A stretch of 16,451 nucleotides of DNA from contig CAKZPJ010000189.1 of assembly GCA_937138955.1 (NCBI GenBank), positions 1 to 16,451 of the forward strand, given 5' to 3'. Source of the DNA: an uncultured Flammeovirgaceae bacterium (GTDB lineage Bacteria > Bacteroidota > Bacteroidia > Cytophagales > Cyclobacteriaceae). Below the pieces are notes generated by a model, which worked only from the letters and a program-made list of their open reading frames with translations, had not been told where the DNA came from and did no database searches. Position numbers and translations under genes: made by a program. Each line of letters opens with the position of its first letter. The stretch's first letter is position 1. This document shows, piece by piece, positions 1 through 7,565 of this stretch.

Positions 1-1101
1 CTACTTAGTTCAGTAGAGGATCGTTATAATGAGATATACGAACAGGGCGCGACAATTGCTCAGAATATACTGACCAAAAACGCCCAACATCCTGGTGCTT
101 TGCACTACCTTATTCATTCGTACGATGACCCTACACATGCCTTTAAAGCATTAGACGCCGCCAACAAATACTCTAAAGTTGCCCCCGACGCCAGCCACGC
201 CTTGCACATGCCTTCCCACATCTACGTAGCGCTGGGCATGTGGAACCAAGTGGTGACTTCCAACGAAGCATCTTACGAAGCTAGTGTTGCCAAAATGAAA
301 AAGGAAGATAAGGATAACGACGGACGTAGCTACCACGCCTATCATTGGTTGCAGTACGGCTACCTGCAACAGGGGCGCACTGCCGATGCAGAGGAACTAT
401 TGAAAAATATGCAGCAGTATGCCGCTGAAACTCCTTCTAAATACGCCCGTCGCCACTTAGCTTATATGCGAGGAACCTATCTAGTAGAAACTGATAGCTG
501 GGATAGCCCTTGGACTGAATTAGACGTAGACGTATCTGACCTAAATATTTTGGTGAAAGCATTGAACAACTTCACCAATGGTATGACCGCCTATCAACAA
601 CAAAATGCTGAGGGTGTACATCGGGCTATTACTACTATTGAAGAAGATATTGAGCAAGAAAAGGTGCGAGTGCAAAACCAAAATATTGCTACTTGTAGTG
701 CCCTTACTCGCGAAGTACCGAGCCAGTTAGACATAGACTACGCTAATGTGATGGCGCTAGAGCTCAAAGCTTTTCACGCACTTTTACAGCAGAACACTAA
801 GGAAGCCGAACGCTACATGCAGGAAGCCATTGCTCTAGACGAAAGTGTTAGCTACTCCTACGGCCCTCCGTTAATTGTAAAACCAACTCGCGAACTGTAC
901 GGCGAGTGGCTACTGAATAATGATCGTCCGCAGGAGGCACTGGAACAATTTGAAAAAGGATTAGAGCGCGCACCTAAGCGAGTACGATTACTCCGGAGTA
1001 AGCAACAGGCGGCTCAAGCAGTGGGTGACGATACACTGGCTCAGGAGACTAAAGAAATGCTGAACGAGATTAGTCAGGATAGTCCGAAGGTGGCGGTATA
1101 A
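1..1101 (+). CDS. TPR-type protein, 5' end outside window (partial)
   Basis: The reading frame is open from base 1 to TAA at 1099-1101, giving 366 residues without the true N-terminus. An apparent TTG start at 100 is internal: the conserved family sequence already runs through it (HPGALHYLIH, window residues 30-39). The translation is mainly helical with TPR-like pairs, for example residues 285-340, where EALEQFEKGLERAPKR resembles a TPR helix. Two histidine-rich signatures stand out, H30/H35/H39 and H66/H69/H73 (SHALHMPSH), followed by VALGMW. A later stretch around SYGPPLIVKPTRELYGEWLL is also familiar from this Bacteroidota/proteobacterial TPR-annotated family. The family's biochemical function is not known to me; a scaffold or binding role is only what TPR folds suggest. 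Export cannot be judged because the N-terminus is missing. The gene converges on recO with no intergenic base. Confidence 0.8.
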   Translation, partial: LLSSVEDRYNEIYEQGATIAQNILTKNAQHPGALHYLIHSYDDPTHAFKALDAANKYSKVAPDASHALHMPSHIYVALGMWNQVVTSNEASYEASVAKMKKEDKDNDGRSYHAYHWLQYGYLQQGRTADAEELLKNMQQYAAETPSKYARRHLAYMRGTYLVETDSWDSPWTELDVDVSDLNILVKALNNFTNGMTAYQQQNAEGVHRAITTIEEDIEQEKVRVQNQNIATCSALTREVPSQLDIDYANVMALELKAFHALLQQNTKEAERYMQEAIALDESVSYSYGPPLIVKPTRELYGEWLLNNDRPQEALEQFEKGLERAPKRVRLLRSKQQAAQAVGDDTLAQETKEMLNEISQDSPKVAV

Positions 1102-1797
1102 TTATTCCAGCACTTCTCGTAGTACCGTGATAGATTTTAGCTCGCCAAAACCATCCACGTGCCGTTGATAGTACTTGATGAGATCATCTAGTAACAACCG
1201 ACGGGTGGCATTGCTCATTTTTACCGAGCTAGTGTAGGGGCTTTGTAAAAGCAAATCCAGCACCTGCCGGTCATGTTCATCAATAGTGGGCTTACCAATA
1301 TATTCGTATACTTCATTGAATAGATCATCGGCAGTTTCGGGAGCAAAGCCCAGGTAGCGACTTAGTTTCAGCATCAGTTGTAAATGGAAATTTTCGTAGT
1401 GTGCCTCCAGATGATCAAACATTTGCAGGGAGTAACGCAGAAACTCAAATTGATTGGTATTACTTTCCTCTTCTTTTAGGCACTTATTCAACACCTCGGT
1501 CACGAACATCGCAATGCTGGATTTACGAAAATCGTAGGGAATACTTTGGTAAGGTTCGGGGCACTTGATTTCGGAAATACGATTCAAGCCCGCGCTACGC
1601 TTGTAGTAAACGACGAGTTCAAGCAGTGTGAGTGGTTGAAAGAAAGATATTTTACTTTTACTCTTTTTGTTGCGACCCCGCACCCCATTCACAATATACG
1701 ATTGCAGTCCGAAGTCTTCAGTATAAATCCGCGTAACAATAGACGTTTCGCGGTACTTAATAAAGTTCAGAACAATCCCCCGGGTTTTGTGTAGCAT
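1102..1797 (-). CDS. recO: DNA repair protein RecO
   Basis: This is a 231-residue RecO, a cytoplasmic mediator that works with RecR to load RecA onto SSB-coated single-stranded DNA in RecF-pathway gap repair. The N-terminal OB fold is visible at residues 1-75 (MLHKTRGIVLNFIKYRETS, then the IYTEDFGLQSYIVNGVRG strand pattern typical of RecO). The rest is the helical RecO C-domain, with the usual YLGFAPE motif near 148-154. The length is normal for Bacteroidota, and there is no CxxC zinc cluster of the kind some RecO proteins carry. The ATG at 1795-1797 directly begins the canonical N-terminus. It appears to be the last gene of the tdk-porZ-unknown-recO unit, 65 bp after the small unknown gene. 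Its TAA (1102-1104) abuts the TAA of the convergent TPR gene. Confidence 0.93.
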   Translation of the reverse strand: MLHKTRGIVLNFIKYRETSIVTRIYTEDFGLQSYIVNGVRGRNKKSKSKISFFQPLTLLELVVYYKRSAGLNRISEIKCPEPYQSIPYDFRKSSIAMFVTEVLNKCLKEEESNTNQFEFLRYSLQMFDHLEAHYENFHLQLMLKLSRYLGFAPETADDLFNEVYEYIGKPTIDEHDRQVLDLLLQSPYTSSVKMSNATRRLLLDDLIKYYQRHVDGFGELKSITVLREVLE

Positions 1798-1862
1798 ATC
1801 TCTTATTTAATACCTACTGATTAACCGGAAGAGAAGAAGTTAGGTTCGACGTTATTAGGAGT

Positions 1863-2219
1863 TCAAACTAACAACCAAGCTATCTGCGCTCTACTATTAA
1901 ATCTCCAGGTGGATGGTCTTACATATTCGCCATCTATCTCAACTTCTATCCAGAAGTTTGGATTGTCAGATTCGCAATCTTCAATAACTCGGAACCCAGA
2001 AGAAGGTGTTCGCTTTAACTTATCTGGCAACATTGTTATTCTCGATTTTGGATGCGCATTGAATTCCTGCCCCCTCTCCAGCCACCTGATAGCCCAATCA
2101 ATCTCGGTTTTTCTATTAACCAGTTCTTGATTCTTACTACTTTTCAGGCTATCAACAACCGTCTCGCGTAGCTTAATTAATTCACTCAATACAAACGAGT
2201 AGTTTACTTTCGTTTCCAT
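1863..2219 (-). CDS. hypothetical protein, 118 aa, between porZ and recO
   Basis: I do not recognise this protein. It starts at ATG 2217-2219 and ends at TGA 1863-1865. It has no signal peptide, transmembrane segment or lipobox, so it should be cytosolic. Residues 1-52 are predicted helical and charged (LSELIKLRETVVDSLKSS, then EIDWAIRWLERGQEF). Residues 53-118 look beta-rich, with many aromatic residues (FWIEVEIDGEYVRPSTWRF). There is one cysteine (C82) and no obvious catalytic motif. The gap to the upstream porZ stop is 19 bp and the gap to recO is 65 bp, on the same strand, so it is probably co-transcribed with both. Its position might only reflect insertion of an accessory gene between them. 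That it is a real gene is supported by its tight spacing and ordinary composition; its function is unknown. Confidence 0.65.
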   Translation of the reverse strand: METKVNYSFVLSELIKLRETVVDSLKSSKNQELVNRKTEIDWAIRWLERGQEFNAHPKSRITMLPDKLKRTPSSGFRVIEDCESDNPNFWIEVEIDGEYVRPSTWRFNSRAQIAWLLV

Positions 2220-2238
2220 ATTTCTATTTACAAACTAT

Positions 2239-4452
2239 CTAGGGAACCACTGCAATTTTTCCGACGAAGGTTTCGGAGCCATCGGCCGATGCGCTAAAAA
2301 CCAGATACACTCCTGATTGTACGCGGTCGCCGGTGTAGGCGCGTAAATCCCAGGTAGCCGTACCGCCCTCGGCTTGTAGTTCCTGCACCAGCACTCCCGA
2401 AACTGTAGTGATCTTTACGGTAGCCTGATTGACTAAGCCTTGCATTCCTACCAAGCCATCAAAGCTCTGCCGTACTGGGTTAGGAAATAGCTTGACCGAT
2501 TGATGCGCAAAAGCGCCTTCGGTAGCCGTGCTGCGAAAAGAAACTACCCCCCGATCAGTAGCTACGAACACTTCCCCACTCCGATTGTCCACCGCAATAT
2601 CCAGAATAACATCCGATATCAACGGGCTATTTTCCGAGGTAAAATTATACACTAACTCCTCCCCAGTTTCCGAGAAGAGCCAAAGCCCTGAGTTCGTTCC
2701 AATCCATTTACGGTTACCACCATCTACTGCTACTGAAGTGACAAATTCGCCCAGCAACAGAAACTGTCGGTCAAACACCGGCTTAAGCACAGTAGCATCA
2801 CTAAATACTTGCTCGGGAGCTGAAAAAAAAGCTACTCCTTCGCTACCGGCAAGCCAAAGCTGCCCATCCAAATCTACGACCATATCGGTTAGCTGCCGTC
2901 CCGGAAGCTGAGAGGCATTGACTCTATCGCTAATGAACAATCGGTCGTTATTCTCAGGATTAAATACTAATAAATCACTCCCTGGCTGATCTAAGTCCTG
3001 GTTGCCAATCATCATCCATAGTTGTTGCCCAAAATCCTGTACTAGTTGCCGAGGGTACCTTGCTAAGGTACGATTGAATTCCACTGGTTGCCAGCTATTA
3101 TCATCCAGATCAAATAGATGTAAAGATGAAGTGGCGTTGTAGTTAGCTACCCAAAGGCGGTTTTGGTTAGACAGAAGTGCCGCAACTTGGTTATTCTCTA
3201 ATGTGCTACCAGCACTTGATTGATCGAGTACTGAAAAATCTTCTAGTCCATCCCACCGTAAAACTCCCTCACCTAAGCTGGAGAAGTAGTATTGCTGCGT
3301 AGTTTCTGCGTAGGTAACTTCTGTCAATCGGGATGCTATGGGTAGCTCAGTGTAGTTTTGCCACCGACCGTCCGAAAATATCGCGTAAGCTCCGGGGGCA
3401 TCGGCTTTTAGCGCTATTAATGCCCCGTTAACGTAACGTAATTTTTGAATATTATCAGACATCATCCCATTGGGTAAGAACTGTTCTACCTGCTCATTAG
3501 TAATCCGCTGTAGCCCTCGCTCCTGATCGGCAACCCAAAGTTGTCCTCCAACCTCAACAATATCCTGGGCGAAACGAATTCTTTCGTTTTCTAAAGATAT
3601 CACCTCACCCGATGCACTAAGTCTAAAGGGTTGACCATTGGCTAGTACTAGTAGCCCGTCAGAGGAAGATGATAGTCCATCAAATTCTGCTTCCGCAATG
3701 AGCGAGGTTGGCACCCATTCCCCGTTAGTATAACGATATACGCCTCGCTGATCTATCGCTACGAAAAGCACTTCATCTGATACTGCCAGATGCCTAGTAG
3801 TTTCTGCTCCGGTAACAATATCAAAGCGCTGCCAGGTGTTAAAATCCTGGCGATTCACCAGCGGGTCTAGAGTATTGGCAATAACTCCCCCTTCGGTTGC
3901 TAAAAAGATACTATCATTAATAATCACCGACTGATAAACTGCTACGGCTTCTCCTACAGCCCCTAGCTGAACGTAGGATTCCTGAATTTGCCACGGCTCA
4001 TCTTGATTCAAATCCAGCGACAAAACCCGCACTCCGGCAGAAGTAGATAGATAAACGAAGTCTGATTCTATTAGTATATCGTGAATAATTTCTGCCTCAT
4101 TTCTCTCATCCCGAATAAGAGTAAAAGGATACACCTGGCCATCAGTAATTAAATCCACCACTCCACTTTGGTAAGCTATAACTAAGCCTGTCTCTGAGTT
4201 ATACCGCATGGCAGTGATGCCCACATCCGAAAGACCATCATTTTTAGAAAGTATTCGGAGATCGTTGTCAGACCGGTTTAGGTAAAATAATCCGTGCTGA
4301 GCCGCTACGTATATCCGTTCTGGCGTGACTTCAATGATACGACTATCCTGGTAGGAAAAATGAGTTCGCCAGGTTTCAATAGGAATACTAGACTGCGCTA
4401 GTAATAATTGACCGAATCCTAGAAAGAACAGGACGAATACTAAACCTCTCAT
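2239..4452 (-). CDS. porZ: type IX secretion system surface protein PorZ (beta-propeller)
   Basis: This 737-residue exported protein has a signal peptide at about 1-19 (hydrophobic core LVFVLFFLGFGQLLLA, probable cleavage before Q20). Residues 20 to about 640 are beta-propeller repeats of the two-component-regulator-propeller type, with recurring units such as GLFYLNRSDNDL, LSKNDGLSDVGITAM, GVYRYTNGEW and KWIGTNSGLWLFSE. The C-terminus, from about residue 655 (FPNPV) to GKIAVVP, is a type A type IX sorting domain, including the usual VQSGVYLVF strand. This architecture and length match PorZ, which in Porphyromonas gingivalis sits on the cell surface in the PorU-PorV-PorQ-PorZ attachment complex and helps supply anionic LPS to the sortase. 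The start WRTHFSYQDS just after the signal is typical of PorZ. The gene lies 6 bp after tdk. Other propeller proteins with sorting domains exist, but this N-terminal signature favours PorZ. Confidence 0.85.
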   Translation of the reverse strand: MRGLVFVLFFLGFGQLLLAQSSIPIETWRTHFSYQDSRIIEVTPERIYVAAQHGLFYLNRSDNDLRILSKNDGLSDVGITAMRYNSETGLVIAYQSGVVDLITDGQVYPFTLIRDERNEAEIIHDILIESDFVYLSTSAGVRVLSLDLNQDEPWQIQESYVQLGAVGEAVAVYQSVIINDSIFLATEGGVIANTLDPLVNRQDFNTWQRFDIVTGAETTRHLAVSDEVLFVAIDQRGVYRYTNGEWVPTSLIAEAEFDGLSSSSDGLLVLANGQPFRLSASGEVISLENERIRFAQDIVEVGGQLWVADQERGLQRITNEQVEQFLPNGMMSDNIQKLRYVNGALIALKADAPGAYAIFSDGRWQNYTELPIASRLTEVTYAETTQQYYFSSLGEGVLRWDGLEDFSVLDQSSAGSTLENNQVAALLSNQNRLWVANYNATSSLHLFDLDDNSWQPVEFNRTLARYPRQLVQDFGQQLWMMIGNQDLDQPGSDLLVFNPENNDRLFISDRVNASQLPGRQLTDMVVDLDGQLWLAGSEGVAFFSAPEQVFSDATVLKPVFDRQFLLLGEFVTSVAVDGGNRKWIGTNSGLWLFSETGEELVYNFTSENSPLISDVILDIAVDNRSGEVFVATDRGVVSFRSTATEGAFAHQSVKLFPNPVRQSFDGLVGMQGLVNQATVKITTVSGVLVQELQAEGGTATWDLRAYTGDRVQSGVYLVFSASADGSETFVGKIAVVP

Positions 4453-4458
4453 AGTGCC

Positions 4459-5088
4459 TTAACGGGTAGAAGTTTCTTCCTCGTCTCTAGCCTGCTTTTT
4501 TTTTGGTTCTTCCTGGTAGAAATAATAACGGCTACGAGCTTCATACTGATCGCGGGCTCCTACCTGTATCTGATCGGAAGAATTATCTAAACGATAGGAG
4601 AACGATGCTGCCGCACCCGATACCGCACATATGGCGTGAGTTTTAGTTACATATTCGGCAATAGCCAGTAGGTAGGGCATTGCCCCGAAGGGTTTTCCTT
4701 CGTAATCCATGTCTAGTCCGGCTACAATCACCCGCTTACCTTGGTTAGCTAGTTCATTGCAGACGGTCACAATTTCTTCATCAAAAAACTGAGCCTCGTC
4801 GATGCCTACCACCTGGTAACCTTCCACTTGTTGAAGAATATCCCGGGCATGGTTCACGCTAATAGACGGAATACTGGTTTGATTATGTGATACCACATGA
4901 TTTTTGTCGTAGCGGTCGTCTAGAACAGGCTTGAAAATACGGACAGGTTGCTTGGCAATAATAGCTCGGTTGAGTCGCCGGATGAGTTCTTCGGTCTTAC
5001 CGGAGAACATACAGCCGCAGATAATTTCAATCCATCCGGTATACGGTTTGCCTAATGGAAGGCCGCCTACTTGGGGTTCGGTAAACAT
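4459..5088 (-). CDS. tdk: thymidine kinase (type II)
   Basis: This 209-residue enzyme phosphorylates thymidine to dTMP with ATP in the salvage pathway. Visible motifs are the P-loop GCMFSGKT (25-32), DEAQFF (97-102, with E98 as the expected catalytic base), the GLDMDYEGKPFG loop (124-135), and the lasso region with YEAR (182-185) that contacts the nucleoside. In the type II family a four-ligand structural zinc site is usual. Here only C154 remains at the first pair (CAVSG), and the second pair position reads RSRYYF with no Cys or His, so the zinc site is lost. I recall similar losses in other Bacteroidota Tdk proteins. The C-terminal tail (about 192-209) is charged and dispensable-looking. 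It is the first gene of the unit that continues into porZ, and divergent from the 345-residue gene across a 126-bp region holding a large inverted repeat. Confidence 0.93.
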   Translation of the reverse strand: MFTEPQVGGLPLGKPYTGWIEIICGCMFSGKTEELIRRLNRAIIAKQPVRIFKPVLDDRYDKNHVVSHNQTSIPSISVNHARDILQQVEGYQVVGIDEAQFFDEEIVTVCNELANQGKRVIVAGLDMDYEGKPFGAMPYLLAIAEYVTKTHAICAVSGAAASFSYRLDNSSDQIQVGARDQYEARSRYYFYQEEPKKKQARDEEETSTR

Positions 5089-5111
5089 ATTGCCCGATCT
5101 TTGCTCCAGTG

Positions 5112-5142
5112 TTTGTAACTAATTATTGAAGAATTATATTGT
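5112..5142 (+). promoter_or_regulatory. possible Bacteroidota-type promoter for the 345-aa gene
   Basis: A TTTG at 5112-5115 is followed after 19 bp by TATATTGT at 5135-5142. The pair is a near match to the Bacteroidota housekeeping promoter (TTTG, about 19-21 bp, TAnnTTTG), with a perfect -33 element and a partial -7 element. Transcription would start near 5149, inside the left arm of the adjacent inverted repeat. The assignment is based on consensus only. Confidence 0.3.
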
Positions 5143-5143
5143 A

Positions 5144-5177
5144 TTAGTAAGAACACGAGTAGTTATGTTCTTACTAA
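5144..5177. repeat. perfect 12-bp inverted repeat in a divergent promoter region
   Basis: The left arm TTAGTAAGAACA (5144-5155) and right arm TGTTCTTACTAA (5166-5177) are exact reverse complements, separated by 10 bp. The arm centres lie 22 bp apart, about two helical turns, as expected for an operator bound by a dimer or a pair of dimers. It lies 37 bp before the ATG of the 345-residue gene and 55 bp before that of tdk, so a protein bound here could act on both. It could instead form a hairpin in the leader of the plus-strand transcript. No T-run follows either arm, so it is not a typical terminator. Confidence 0.7.
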
Positions 5178-5214
5178 CCGTAATTAATACCGTGCAAAAG
5201 AAACAAATAACCGT

Positions 5215-6252
5215 ATGGAGCGCAAACTTGATCGAGCGTTAGTAGAACAATACAGTGAAGAATTTACTGAAAAGGTGCTTTTGCCAGCTTACGCTGATAA
5301 TGAGCAGCTAGGCGGACAAGCTATTCTCAACCTCACCCCGGTGAAGCAAATTAACTTATTAGTCATTAAGGCCCTATTTGATCAGTGGCAAAAAGAAATT
5401 GATAAGTTACGTAGCCCGTATTTTGACTATGAGTCAGAAGAAGTGCAGCAGGCGCTGGATGATTTTATTAATACGCTTTCGCAACATATTTCGGTAGATC
5501 GCAATCACCTTCAGCCGCTGGTTGAACGAGCAGTTCAGGACACTTTGTATTTAGTTTTTAGTCCTGCTGTTTACTACCAGCAGCAAGTATCAAACATCGC
5601 TACCGAAGGTATTCAGGAAGCAGATGTACTTACTTGGTTGAAATACATTAAGGTTAATCGGCCTTTATTAGAATTGTACATTGATAAATTTCGGCAACAA
5701 TCAGTCTCTGTGCTTGATGCTGATGCAGCAACCCTCTTGCTAAACGAAACGATTAATGAGTTTTCTAGCCCGATTGAAGATCCTTCCCCGTACGTAGCTG
5801 ACTTTTCAGAAATATATTCCTTCGAGCCAGATCAGTTGATGACTAACGAAGAGTCGGAGCGCACAGAAGATGAACCGGCATCAATCCCAAAACCTGAAAA
5901 TGAGAGTAGTAATAATGAAGAAGTAGTTACACCAACCGACCCGCGCACACTTCACGACTACTTGAGCGGACAATCATCGTCAAACACTACGCTCACTGAT
6001 ATTCAAAAGAAACATAAGATGGAAAGTATTCGCGAATATATTGGCGTAAATCAGCGCTACATGTTTATTCGTGAACTCTTTGGTAATGATCCTCAAGAGT
6101 ACCAACAGGCTATTTATGAGATAGACCAAAAACAGTCTTATGTAGAAGCATTCAACTTTCTACGTCACGAGTTTGCCCAGAAACACCACTGGAAAATGGA
6201 TTCCGAGGAAGTAGTCGAGTTGCTAGAGATTGTTTCTAAGCGATACAATTGA
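5215..6252 (+). CDS. conserved hypothetical protein, 345 aa, two helical domains joined by an acidic linker
   Basis: I cannot assign a function. There is no signal peptide or membrane segment, so the protein should be cytosolic. Residues 1 to about 185 are helical, with aromatic and leucine-rich stretches (for example VKQINLLVIKALFDQWQKEIDKL, 43-65). Residues about 205-245 form a low-complexity linker rich in Glu, Ser, Pro and Asn. Residues about 262-345 form a compact C-terminal region with IGVNQRYMFIRELFGND (276-292) and EEVVELLEIVSKRYN at the end. From memory, this C-terminal pattern (N-Q-R-Y-x-F-x-x-E-L-F followed later by W and an acidic, leucine-rich end) recurs in uncharacterised Bacteroidota proteins, some with a variable N-terminal half. 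It starts at ATG 5215, is divergent from tdk and converges on rodA. Its stop codon lies inside the left arm of the intergenic hairpin. Confidence 0.75.
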   Translation: MERKLDRALVEQYSEEFTEKVLLPAYADNEQLGGQAILNLTPVKQINLLVIKALFDQWQKEIDKLRSPYFDYESEEVQQALDDFINTLSQHISVDRNHLQPLVERAVQDTLYLVFSPAVYYQQQVSNIATEGIQEADVLTWLKYIKVNRPLLELYIDKFRQQSVSVLDADAATLLLNETINEFSSPIEDPSPYVADFSEIYSFEPDQLMTNEESERTEDEPASIPKPENESSNNEEVVTPTDPRTLHDYLSGQSSSNTTLTDIQKKHKMESIREYIGVNQRYMFIRELFGNDPQEYQQAIYEIDQKQSYVEAFNFLRHEFAQKHHWKMDSEEVVELLEIVSKRYN

Positions 6253-6293
6253 TAAGTAGTAATGAATGTCATCCACTAATCATTACTTATCAA
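6249..6293. terminator. bulged AT-rich hairpin between convergent genes, possible bidirectional terminator
   Basis: The left arm TTGATAAGTAGTAATGA (6249-6265) pairs with the right arm TCATTACTTATCAA (6280-6293). All 14 bases of the right arm match, leaving a 3-nt bulge in the left arm and a 14-nt loop. The hairpin includes the TGA of the 345-residue gene and ends 1 bp before the rodA stop, filling the space between the convergent genes. It is AT-rich and lacks a clear T-run on either strand, so classic intrinsic termination is not assured. Confidence 0.5.
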
Positions 6294-6294
6294 A

Positions 6295-7563
6295 TTAGCG
6301 GGTGAGCATCTGCAAGCGGTGAGCATCGAGCTTAAGCAGAATGAAAAGCAGGACAGTGAATGCCCACAGTGATGAACCTCCGTAGCTGAAGAAGGGCAGC
6401 GGAATTCCAATGACTGGAAACAGACCGATGGTCATACCAATATTTACCGCAAAGTGAAAGAAGAGAATGGCCGCCACGCTGTAGCCGTAGACTCGGGCAA
6501 AACTAGACTTTTGACGCTCAGCAATAATTGTGACCCGATACAGCAGCCAAACAAATAGCACAATCAGTAGGGCACTACCCATCCAACCGTGTTCTTCACC
6601 GATAGTGCAGAAAATAAAGTCGGTACTTTGCTCAGGAACAAAGTCAAATTTAGTTTGCGTACCCTGTAAAAAACCTTTACCCCATACGCCACCTGAGCCA
6701 ATCGCAATCTTAGACTGAGTTACGTTCCAACCGTACCCCAGCGGATCACCATCAGGATTAATAAGTGCTTTGATACGGTTTTGCTGGTGAGGTTGTAACA
6801 CGTCCGTCACCAAGAAGTCCACACTGACTACTAAGCTGATTACCGCTACCGCCGCTACCGAAATACTAATAATGCGTTTAGTCTTTCGTGAGTTAATACC
6901 AATGAGTAGAAAAGCGGTAACTACCACCGCAATAATTAAGTAGACTTGACTAATAAATAGCGTGAGCACAAACAAAATTGCGGAAGCAATACCAATACCC
7001 AATAGCAATGGTGAGAAACCTTCCCGATAAAAAACTAGCACAAAAGCAGCATACACCATGGCTGTTCCGGTATCACCCTGAAGAACGATTAAAATAGCCG
7101 GAAGCCCAATAATAGCAAATAAGGTAAGCTGAGATTTCAGACTATAAAACACTCGATTATTGGTGCTAAGGTATTTGGCCACCGCCAGAGCAGTAGCAAA
7201 TTTAGCAAATTCCGAAGGTTGCATCCGAAAAGAGCCAATGGTAAACCAAGACTTAGACCCCGCTACTTCTCGCCCAAAGAGCAGTACAAAAATTAGGATG
7301 AGAATAATACCTCCGTAAAAGAAGTAGGCAAATGAACTATAAAACCGAAAATCTACTAGCATAATAACCGTTACGATCAGCGTAGCGGTAGCAATCCAAA
7401 CTAACTGCTTACCAGAGTTTAGCGATAGATCGAAGATGCTTTGATCAGCCTGTACATCATATACTACTGCAAATATATTGAGCCACCCCAAGGATACTAG
7501 TAGTAAGTACAATACAATTGTACCCCAATCCAGACGGTTAGCTAATTGATCACTATCTCTCAC
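6295..7563 (-). CDS. rodA: rod-shape SEDS glycosyltransferase RodA, GTG start
   Basis: This 422-residue inner-membrane protein of the FtsW/RodA/SpoVE family polymerises lipid II into glycan strands together with PBP2 during lateral wall growth. About ten hydrophobic segments are visible, the first at about 13-36. Family motifs are MQPSEFAKF (114-122), GDTGTA (163-168), the long periplasmic loop with QNRIKALINPDGDPLGYGWN (261-280) and GSGGVWGKGFLQGTQ (289-303), TDFIF (314-318) with D315 at the position of the conserved catalytic Asp, and the C-terminal PLPFFSYGGSS (388-398). The start codon is GTG at 7561-7563. No in-frame ATG lies before the first membrane segment, so this start is needed to keep it. 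A GGAG lies in the end of the mrdA coding sequence just upstream. It is the last gene of the mre operon, 2 bp after the mrdA stop. Confidence 0.95.
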   Translation of the reverse strand: MRDSDQLANRLDWGTIVLYLLLVSLGWLNIFAVVYDVQADQSIFDLSLNSGKQLVWIATATLIVTVIMLVDFRFYSSFAYFFYGGIILILIFVLLFGREVAGSKSWFTIGSFRMQPSEFAKFATALAVAKYLSTNNRVFYSLKSQLTLFAIIGLPAILIVLQGDTGTAMVYAAFVLVFYREGFSPLLLGIGIASAILFVLTLFISQVYLIIAVVVTAFLLIGINSRKTKRIISISVAAVAVISLVVSVDFLVTDVLQPHQQNRIKALINPDGDPLGYGWNVTQSKIAIGSGGVWGKGFLQGTQTKFDFVPEQSTDFIFCTIGEEHGWMGSALLIVLFVWLLYRVTIIAERQKSSFARVYGYSVAAILFFHFAVNIGMTIGLFPVIGIPLPFFSYGGSSLWAFTVLLFILLKLDAHRLQMLTR

Positions 7564-7565
7564 AC

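Noticed and set aside
100..102. TTG as the start of the TPR-type gene
   Set aside because: The frame is open to base 1, and the conserved HPGALHYLIH motif spans this codon, so the true start is outside the window.
2528..2911. 127-codon plus-strand frame inside porZ
   Set aside because: It is Ser/Thr/Pro-rich low-complexity sequence produced by the opposite strand of the propeller repeats, with no family resemblance.
3054..3070. Inverted repeat GTACCTT-GCT-AAGGTAC
   Set aside because: It lies wholly inside the porZ coding sequence, where the codons explain it, and has no T-run. It is probably incidental.
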